Source: Anaerolineae bacterium (GTDB taxonomy: Bacteria > Chloroflexota > Anaerolineae > Anaerolineales > UBA11579). From it: DNA of 41,480 nt. The stretch covers positions 1 through 41,480 of the forward strand of contig SCUK01000057.1 in assembly GCA_004297445.1 (NCBI GenBank), read 5' to 3'. Position numbers and translations under genes: made by a program. This document shows, piece by piece, positions 35,697 through 41,480 of this stretch; position 1 is the first letter of the stretch; every line of letters begins with the position of its first letter. Below the pieces are notes generated by a model. That model made no database searches. It had not been told where the DNA came from and was given only the letters and a program-made list of their open reading frames with translations.

Positions 35697-36233
35697 ATGG
35701 TATCGCTGGCATTCGTCTTCTGGTTATTCGTCATCCTCGGCGCCATCGTGGGCGGCACCCGCGGCTGGGCGAAGGAGCTCCTGGTGACCTTCTCCGTCAT
35801 CCTCGGCATCTTCGTCATCCTGGTGCTGGAAACCTACGTGGGTTTCATTCAGGGCATGCTGCAGGCCGGCGGCCCCAAGCTGGAGTTCTGGGTGCGCTCG
35901 CTGATCATCTTCCTGCTGGCCTTCTTCGGGTACCAGACACCCGGCGCCATCGCCCGTTTTCAAACTGCTGCGCGGCGCGAAAAGTTGCAGGACTCTTTGC
36001 TGGGCATTGTGCTGGGCGGCGTGAATGGTTACCTCATCATCGGTTCGGCCTGGGCCTACCTGGACCGCGCCGGCTACCCCTTTGACCTGATTAGCGCGCC
36101 CCAGCCCGGCAATCCGCTCGGCGAGGCGGCCATCAACCTGATTACCTACCTGCCTCCCAACTGGCTGGATGCCCCGTTGATTTACTTCGCCATCGCCGTG
36201 GCCTTCACCTTCGTCGTCATCGTATTCGTATAA
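35697..36233 (+). CDS. CvpA-like membrane protein
   Basis: The 178-residue protein has about four hydrophobic helices (residues 2-20, 26-48, 66-82, 155-178) and a GGTRGWAKELL motif after the first helix, the pattern of CvpA-family proteins, which have a G-x-x-RG(W/F) segment at this place. The CvpA family is linked to colicin V export and envelope stability in enterobacteria, but its molecular activity is unclear. It lies between murG and murC with AAGGA before its ATG, so it is expressed with the cell wall genes. The family call is moderate. Confidence 0.6.
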   Translation: MVSLAFVFWLFVILGAIVGGTRGWAKELLVTFSVILGIFVILVLETYVGFIQGMLQAGGPKLEFWVRSLIIFLLAFFGYQTPGAIARFQTAARREKLQDSLLGIVLGGVNGYLIIGSAWAYLDRAGYPFDLISAPQPGNPLGEAAINLITYLPPNWLDAPLIYFAIAVAFTFVVIVFV

Positions 36234-36249
36234 GGAAGGCATTGACTTC

Positions 36250-37635
36250 ATGGCACACATCCACTTCATCGGCATAGGCGGCGCGGGGCTTTCAGCTATC
36301 GCGCGCGTGCTGCTGGAGCGCGGCCAAACCGTGAGCGGCTCAGACCGGGCTGCCTCGCCGCTGGCCGATAGCCTGGCGCGCGCCGGCGCGCGCATCGTCA
36401 TTGGCCATGCGGCTGAAAATATCCGTGGCGCGCACAAGGTCATCCGCTCATCGGCCATCCCGGATGACAACCCGGAAGTGCTGGCAGCCCGTGCCGCTGG
36501 CCTGCCCGTGTTGAAGCGTGCGGAGTACCTGCCGGAACTGCTTAAGGACTGCCGTGTGCTGGCCGTGGCCGGTTCGCACGGCAAGACCACCACCAGCGCC
36601 ATGCTCGCCTGGACGCTGACAGCGATGAACGAACGACCGGGGTTCATCGTCGGCGGGGTGGTGGAAAACCTCGGCGTGAATGCTGCCACCGGCACGAGCG
36701 AATACTTCGTAATCGAAGCGGATGAATATGATTACATGTTCTGGGGTCTGAACCCCGAAGCCGCGGTGGTCACCAATGTTGAGCATGACCATCCGGATAT
36801 GTTCCCCACGGCTGATGATTTCCGCCTGGCGTTTGAAGGCTTTGCCGAGCGCATCAAACCCGGTGGCTTGCTGGCCGCCAATACCGAAGACCCCGGCGCG
36901 GCTGCCTTGCTGGCGCGCGCCGCCGGCGGCGACAAGGACACAGTTTCCTACGCGCTGCATGGCCCGGCCGATTTCTCAGCGGCTGACGTCAAGTCCCTTC
37001 CCGGCTCCGGCTACAGCTTCCGCGCCCTCAAAGGCGGCGTACTGCTGGCCGATGTGGCGCTTCAGGCACCCGGCGAGCACAACGTGCGCAACGCCCTGGC
37101 CGTTCTCGCCGTGGTGGATTGGCTGGGTTTGGATGTACAGGAAGCCGCGTTGGCGCTGGGCGACTTCCGTGGCGCTGGCCGCCGCTTTGAGGTCATAGGC
37201 GAGGCGGGCGGCGTGACCGTGGTGGATGATTACGGCCATCACCCCACCGAAATTCGCGCCACGTTGAGTGCCGCGCGGGCACGCTACCCGGGCCGCCGCC
37301 TGTGGGCCGTTTGGCAGCCGCACACCTATTCGCGCACCCTGCAATTACTGGAATCCTTTGGCGCCGCCTTTGACCACGCCGACCGGGTCCTTGTCACCGG
37401 CGTGTACGCCGCCCGCGAAGCGCCGCCGGAAGACTTCTCGCATGACCGGGTACTGGCCGCCATCCGTGCCGACCAGCCGGTGTTTCAGCAGCGGCTGGCG
37501 GAAGCCACTGGCTACCTGCTGGCCGAAGTGCGCCCTGGCGATGTCGTGCTGGTGTTCTCGGCGGGCGATGCTACTGAAGTGAGTGCCGGGCTGCTGGCTG
37601 GTCTGCAGTCTCGCGCCGGGGAAGGGGTGGCATGA
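36250..37635 (+). CDS. murC: UDP-MurNAc:L-alanine ligase MurC
   Basis: MurC adds the first amino acid, L-alanine, to UDP-MurNAc. The 461-residue protein shows HFIGIGGAGLSAIARVL at the N-terminus, VSGSDRAASPL, the ATP-binding GSHGKTTTSAM loop (near residue 113), EADEYDYMFWGLNPEAAVVTNVEHDHPD and C-terminal VVDDYGHHPTEIRATL and WQPHTYSRT, all specific to MurC. The stop overlaps the murB start (ATGA). Confidence 0.95.
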   Translation: MAHIHFIGIGGAGLSAIARVLLERGQTVSGSDRAASPLADSLARAGARIVIGHAAENIRGAHKVIRSSAIPDDNPEVLAARAAGLPVLKRAEYLPELLKDCRVLAVAGSHGKTTTSAMLAWTLTAMNERPGFIVGGVVENLGVNAATGTSEYFVIEADEYDYMFWGLNPEAAVVTNVEHDHPDMFPTADDFRLAFEGFAERIKPGGLLAANTEDPGAAALLARAAGGDKDTVSYALHGPADFSAADVKSLPGSGYSFRALKGGVLLADVALQAPGEHNVRNALAVLAVVDWLGLDVQEAALALGDFRGAGRRFEVIGEAGGVTVVDDYGHHPTEIRATLSAARARYPGRRLWAVWQPHTYSRTLQLLESFGAAFDHADRVLVTGVYAAREAPPEDFSHDRVLAAIRADQPVFQQRLAEATGYLLAEVRPGDVVLVFSAGDATEVSAGLLAGLQSRAGEGVA

Positions 37636-38558
37636 CGATGACCGCGCTGCCGCTGGAGGCGTTGGTGGAGCAATTTGGGGACCGCCTGCTGGCCAACGTG
37701 CCGCTGGCGCGCCTGACCTCTGCCCGCATCGGTGGCCCGGCGGACTGGCTGCTGGAAGCCGCCAGTGCCGATGAACTGGCCGAAATCGTCACGCGCCTCT
37801 GGGCGCTGGATGTGCCCTTCACGATGCTGGGTGGCGGTTCCAATATCCTCATCAGCGACCGGGGCGTGCGCGGCGTGGTGGTGCACAACCGGGCGCACGC
37901 CGTAACTTGGCACACCGAAAATGAACCGCCGTCAGTGTGGGCGGAGTCTGGCGCTAACTTCGGCGCGCTGGCGCGCCAGGCCGCCCAGAAGTCCCTCTCC
38001 GGCCTGGAGTGGGCCGCCGGCATCCCCGGCACGGTCGGTGGGGCGGTGTACGGCAATGCCGGAGCCCATGGTGGCGACATCGCCGCCAACCTGCGGCTGG
38101 CAGAAGTCTTGCATCGTCATACAGGGCGGCAGAAATGGAAGCTGGAAGACCTGCGCTATTCCTATCGTTCCAGCGTCCTCAAAGAGGGTTTGGGGCAGGC
38201 GGTGGTGCTTTCGGCCACGCTTAACCTGTCCCACGGCGACCCGGCCGCCATTGAGAAGAAAATGGATGAGTACCTGGCGCACCGCCGCCGCACACAACCG
38301 CCCGGCGCCAGCATGGGCTCGATGTTCAAGAACCCGCCCGGCGACTATGCCGGCCGCCTGATTGAGGCCGCCGGCTTGAAAGGTCTGCGCGTCGGCGAGG
38401 TACAGATCAGCGACCTGCACGGCAACTTCTTCGTCAACCTCGGCGAAGGCACCGCCGCGCAGGCATTGGAATTGATTCAACAGGCGCAGGCCCAGGTCGA
38501 AAGCCAGACCGGGGTGCGCCTTGAATTGGAAGTGGAACTGGTAGGCGAGTGGCAATGA
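37632..38558 (+). CDS. murB: UDP-N-acetylenolpyruvoylglucosamine reductase MurB
   Basis: MurB is the FAD- and NADPH-dependent enzyme that makes UDP-MurNAc. The 308-residue protein has TSARIGGPADWLLEA, FAD-binding LGGGSNILISDRGVRGVVV, GLEWAAGIPGTVGGAVYGNAGAHGG (near residues 123-148), the catalytic Ser region GASMGSMFKNPPGDYAG and a final ISDLHGNFFVNLG. A slightly later ATG at 37638 is also possible. It overlaps its neighbours on both sides by 4 bp. Confidence 0.94.
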   Translation: MTMTALPLEALVEQFGDRLLANVPLARLTSARIGGPADWLLEAASADELAEIVTRLWALDVPFTMLGGGSNILISDRGVRGVVVHNRAHAVTWHTENEPPSVWAESGANFGALARQAAQKSLSGLEWAAGIPGTVGGAVYGNAGAHGGDIAANLRLAEVLHRHTGRQKWKLEDLRYSYRSSVLKEGLGQAVVLSATLNLSHGDPAAIEKKMDEYLAHRRRTQPPGASMGSMFKNPPGDYAGRLIEAAGLKGLRVGEVQISDLHGNFFVNLGEGTAAQALELIQQAQAQVESQTGVRLELEVELVGEWQ

Positions 38559-39670
38559 TGGACAAACTGACGATTGGCGTGTTATTTGGCGGGCGCAGCG
38601 GTGAACATGCCGTCTCGCTCATGTCGGCGCGCTTCGTGCTCAGCGTCCTGGACCGCGCCCGCTATGATGTGATTGAGATTGGTATCACGCGCCGCGGCGA
38701 ATGGCTGACGGGCGAGAACGTCCTGGCGGTGATGGAATCCGGCGCCTATGACCGGCTGCAACCGGTCACGTTGCTCCCTGACCCCACCCGCGCCGGCCTC
38801 TACCGGCTGGATGCGGACGGTTTGAAACCTCTCGCGCAATTGGATGTGCTCTTCCCGGTGCTGCACGGCACGTTTGGCGAGGATGGCACCCTGCAGGGCC
38901 TGCTGGAAATGGCCGAGATGGCCTATGTAGGTCCCGGCGTGGCTGGCGCGGCGGTGGGCATGGACAAGGCGATCTTCGCTGACCTGATGCGCGCCCAGGG
39001 CATTCCGGTGGTGCCGGGCGTGCTGGCGCTGCGCAGCGAGATGGGTTCTTCAATGGATACCGTGCTGGATCGCGTCGAAGCCGGGCTGGCAGATTACCCT
39101 TATTTTGTCAAACCCGCCAACCTGGGGTCGTCCGTGGGCGTCAGCAAAGTGAAAAGCCGTTCCGACCTTGTGGAAGGTCTTCTGGAAGCCGCCGAATACG
39201 ACCGGCGCGTGCTGGTCCAGAAGGGTCTGGACGTCCGCGAGATTGAAGTCAGCGTGATGGGCAATGACCAGCCCATCGCCTCGGTGTGCGGCGAAGTGCT
39301 GCCGGGCGAGGAGTTCTACTCCTATAACGCCAAGTACCACGACGAGCGTTCGCGCACCGTCATCCCCGCCAAGATTCCGGAAACCACCGCCGAGCGCATC
39401 CGTGCCCTCGCCGTCAAAGCCTATGCCGCCTGCGACATGGCCGGCCTGGCGCGCGCCGATTTCTTCCTCGACCGCAAAACGGGCGAGGTCTATATCAACG
39501 AGATTAACACCATCCCCGGTTTCACCTCCATCAGCATGTACCCGATGCTGTGGGCGGCCAGCGGGGTGAGCAACGCCGACCTGGTGGATAAACTGATTGC
39601 CTACGCCCTGGAACGCAAGGCGCAGCGCGACGCCACCCGGCGCGAATTTGAACGCGAGGCGAGCGCATGA
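38555..39670 (+). CDS. ddl: D-alanine:D-alanine ligase
   Basis: Ddl makes the D-Ala-D-Ala dipeptide used by MurF. The 371-residue ATP-grasp protein has GVLFGGRSGEHAVSLMSA, VLHGTFGEDGTLQGLLE, FVKPANLGSSVGVSKVKS and the metal-binding C-terminal FLDRKTGEVYINEINTIPGF followed by TSISMYPMLWAASG. The ATG chosen overlaps the murB stop (ATGA); the next codon but one is also ATG. The stop overlaps ftsQ in the same way. Confidence 0.95.
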   Translation: MMDKLTIGVLFGGRSGEHAVSLMSARFVLSVLDRARYDVIEIGITRRGEWLTGENVLAVMESGAYDRLQPVTLLPDPTRAGLYRLDADGLKPLAQLDVLFPVLHGTFGEDGTLQGLLEMAEMAYVGPGVAGAAVGMDKAIFADLMRAQGIPVVPGVLALRSEMGSSMDTVLDRVEAGLADYPYFVKPANLGSSVGVSKVKSRSDLVEGLLEAAEYDRRVLVQKGLDVREIEVSVMGNDQPIASVCGEVLPGEEFYSYNAKYHDERSRTVIPAKIPETTAERIRALAVKAYAACDMAGLARADFFLDRKTGEVYINEINTIPGFTSISMYPMLWAASGVSNADLVDKLIAYALERKAQRDATRREFEREASA

Positions 39671-40620
39671 CGACTCCCCGCCGTTCCGACCGGGTGCGCT
39701 CGCGCCGCAGTGACCGCGGCCCTGCCAAAAAGCAGACCGCGGCGCAACGCCGCACCACCGCCAGCCGCGCCATGCCGCCAATGGTGACGCGCCGCGGTGT
39801 GATGACTCCCGCCCCCGCCCAGCGCCGCCGCAGCGAGGCCCGCCGCCGCTACAACGTGGCGCTGCCCATGGCCGCCGGCGGGCAAGTGCGCCTGCCCGCC
39901 ATGCCGCAGGTGCGGGTGGGTTGGCGTCTGTTGTCGTTTGTCCTTACCGCCGCGCTGTCCTGGGCGCTGTACATGCTGTGGACTGCGCCGCAGTTCCATG
40001 TCTCGGCCGCCGAAGTGGTGGGGCTGGCGCGGCTGAATGCGGATGAGGTCAATACTGTCCTGAAGGTCAGCGGCGCGTCTGTATTCACGCTGGACCCCGC
40101 CGAACTGGAAGCCCGTTTGCAGGCTGCCTTCCCGGAATTGCAGGGCATCCGGGTGCGGGTTGGCTTGCCGGCCAAGGTCGTCGTCGAAGCCGCCGAACGC
40201 GCCCCGGTCATCGCCTGGGAGCATGAAGGCATCCAGACCTGGGTGGATTCGTCGGGCTATTCGTTCCTGCCGCGCGGCCAGGTGGATGGCCTGGTGCCCG
40301 TGGTGGCTCACGGCCTGCCGGCTCCCATCGCCGGGCAGGCGGACCAGAGTCAGCAGTTACTCACGCCGCAAATGGTGAAGGCGATTCTCACCCTGGCGCC
40401 GTCGGCTCCGGAAGGCGCGCCGCTGGTGTTCGACCCCGAACACGGCCTGGGCTGGGCGGACCCGCGCGGCTGGCAGGTGTATTTCGGCCTGGCGCCCACC
40501 GATATGGCCCAGCGGTTGGCGGTGTACCAGGCCATCGTAAAAGAATTGAAGGCACAGGGCATCAAGCCGACCCTGATCAGCGTGGAGTTCCTGCACGCGC
40601 CTTATTACCGGGAAGACTGA
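39667..40620 (+). CDS. ftsQ: Cell division protein FtsQ
   Basis: FtsQ is a bitopic divisome scaffold protein. The 317-residue product has a long, basic and probably unstructured cytoplasmic part (about residues 1-90, many Arg), one membrane helix (LLSFVLTAALSWALYMLW, about 92-110), then a POTRA domain (FHVSAAEVVGLARLNADEV onward, about 115-185) and the FtsQ beta domain. The N-terminal part is longer than in E. coli FtsQ (about 25 residues). Its stop overlaps the ftsA start (TGATG). Confidence 0.88.
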   Translation: MTTPRRSDRVRSRRSDRGPAKKQTAAQRRTTASRAMPPMVTRRGVMTPAPAQRRRSEARRRYNVALPMAAGGQVRLPAMPQVRVGWRLLSFVLTAALSWALYMLWTAPQFHVSAAEVVGLARLNADEVNTVLKVSGASVFTLDPAELEARLQAAFPELQGIRVRVGLPAKVVVEAAERAPVIAWEHEGIQTWVDSSGYSFLPRGQVDGLVPVVAHGLPAPIAGQADQSQQLLTPQMVKAILTLAPSAPEGAPLVFDPEHGLGWADPRGWQVYFGLAPTDMAQRLAVYQAIVKELKAQGIKPTLISVEFLHAPYYRED

Positions 40621-41480
40621 TGAGCGACGCGATTATCGTTGGCATTGATATCGGCACCACCAAAGTCTGCACCCTCGTGGCGCGGGTGGAGGACAATGGC
40701 CGCATCCGCATCCTGGGTGTGGGCATTGAGCCGTCGCAGGGCATCCGCAAGGGCAGCGTGGTGGACCTGAACGCCGCCTCGCAGGCCATCAGTCGCTCAG
40801 TGGACAAGGCCGAACGCACCTCCGGTTTGGAAATCACCTCCGCGTTGGTCAGTCTGGCGGGCTCGCACGTCTCCGGCGTGAACAGCCGCGGGGTGGTCGG
40901 CGTCAGCCGCCAGGTCGTGGACGATAGTGACGTGGTGCGGGCGATGGAAGCCGCACGCGCCGTCGCCATCCCCCACAACCGCGAGGTCATTCACGTCATC
41001 CAGCGCGGCTTCACCGTGGATGGTCAGGACGGCATCCGCATGCCGATTGGTATGCACGGCTACCGCATGGAAGTCGAGGCGCACATCATCACCGCCGCCG
41101 CCGCCACCGTGGACAACCTGCGCCAGGTAGTCGGCGCGTCCGGTGTCGAGGTCACCCAATTCGTCCTCAACCCGCTGGCCTCCGGCGAAGTGGTGCTGAC
41201 CGACACTGAACGTGAGATGGGCGTGGTCGTATGCGACATCGGCGGCGGCACCAGCGACATGGCGATTTTCATTGAAGGCGACGTATGGCACACGATGGTG
41301 CTGGCAGTGGGCGGCAACCACGTTACCAGCGACATCGCCCACGGGCTGCGCCTGCCATTCAGCCAGGCCGAGGAAATCAAACTGCTGCACGGCCACAGCC
41401 TCACCCGCGAGGTGGGGGAGGGCGAAACCTTCCCCGTTAAAGCCTTTGGCGAGGAAGAGCCCGTAAACGTGTCGCGCATG
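40620..41480 (+). CDS. ftsA: Cell division protein FtsA, 3' end outside window
   Basis: FtsA is the actin-like protein that tethers FtsZ to the membrane. The first 287 codons are in the window, beginning MSDAIIVGIDIGTTKVCTLV (phosphate-1 motif), with SGVNSRGVVGVS in the 1C subdomain region and the phosphate-2 motif VVVCDIGGGTSDMAIF near residue 207. There is no stop, so the gene continues to the right, probably towards ftsZ. The ATG overlaps the ftsQ stop. Confidence 0.95.
   Translation, partial: MSDAIIVGIDIGTTKVCTLVARVEDNGRIRILGVGIEPSQGIRKGSVVDLNAASQAISRSVDKAERTSGLEITSALVSLAGSHVSGVNSRGVVGVSRQVVDDSDVVRAMEAARAVAIPHNREVIHVIQRGFTVDGQDGIRMPIGMHGYRMEVEAHIITAAAATVDNLRQVVGASGVEVTQFVLNPLASGEVVLTDTEREMGVVVCDIGGGTSDMAIFIEGDVWHTMVLAVGGNHVTSDIAHGLRLPFSQAEEIKLLHGHSLTREVGEGETFPVKAFGEEEPVNVSRM

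Overview
The window looks like a chromosomal segment of a Chloroflexota bacterium, probably Anaerolineae. The evidence is a GC-rich dcw (division and cell wall) cluster of a type seen in that phylum, the remnant of a family B DNA polymerase gene, and long HEAT-like repeat proteins. This placement is inferred from gene content; no rRNA or tRNA gene is present to confirm it.

Region 1 (1-3.2 kb) holds the C-terminal part of a very repetitive HEAT-like protein whose start lies left of the window. Convergent to it is a truncated, frameshifted 3' remnant of a family B DNA polymerase gene.

Region 2 (3.2-11.6 kb) is AT-richer and mobile. A divergent unknown gene with two C-terminal membrane segments (3252-5372, minus) faces a compact Tn7-like transposition operon: a 99-residue protein carrying only the first half of a DDE domain, then TnsA, TnsB (DDE transposase), TnsC (AAA ATPase) and TniQ. 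Most junctions overlap. TnsA appears to lack its catalytic lysine. No CRISPR array or cas gene accompanies the module. An IS481-like transposase fragment follows.

Region 3 (11.7-25.6 kb) is a defence island on one strand behind a consensus sigma70-type promoter. It encodes a half-size HsdS, HsdM, full HsdS, a zinc-ribbon protein with a HEPN-like RxxxxH motif, a multi-pass membrane protein, a RloC/PrrC-like ATPase with a zinc hook, HsdR, a YgjP/SprT-like metalloprotease, a SIR2-domain protein and possibly a 48-residue peptide. GC-rich type I restriction-modification genes are interrupted by an AT-rich block. This island could be cargo of the Tn7-like element, but no transposon ends were recognised.

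Region 4 (25.7-41.5 kb) is the dcw cluster: mraZ, rsmH, ftsL-like, ftsI, murF, mraY, murD, ftsW, murG, a CvpA-like gene, murC, murB, ddl, ftsQ and ftsA (cut by the window end). The genes are packed with ATGA/TGATG overlaps and together make lipid II and build the septum. murE is missing between ftsI and murF. Upstream of mraZ is a double array of 10-bp-spaced TGGG boxes overlapping a promoter, a strong candidate for an expanded MraZ autoregulatory operator.
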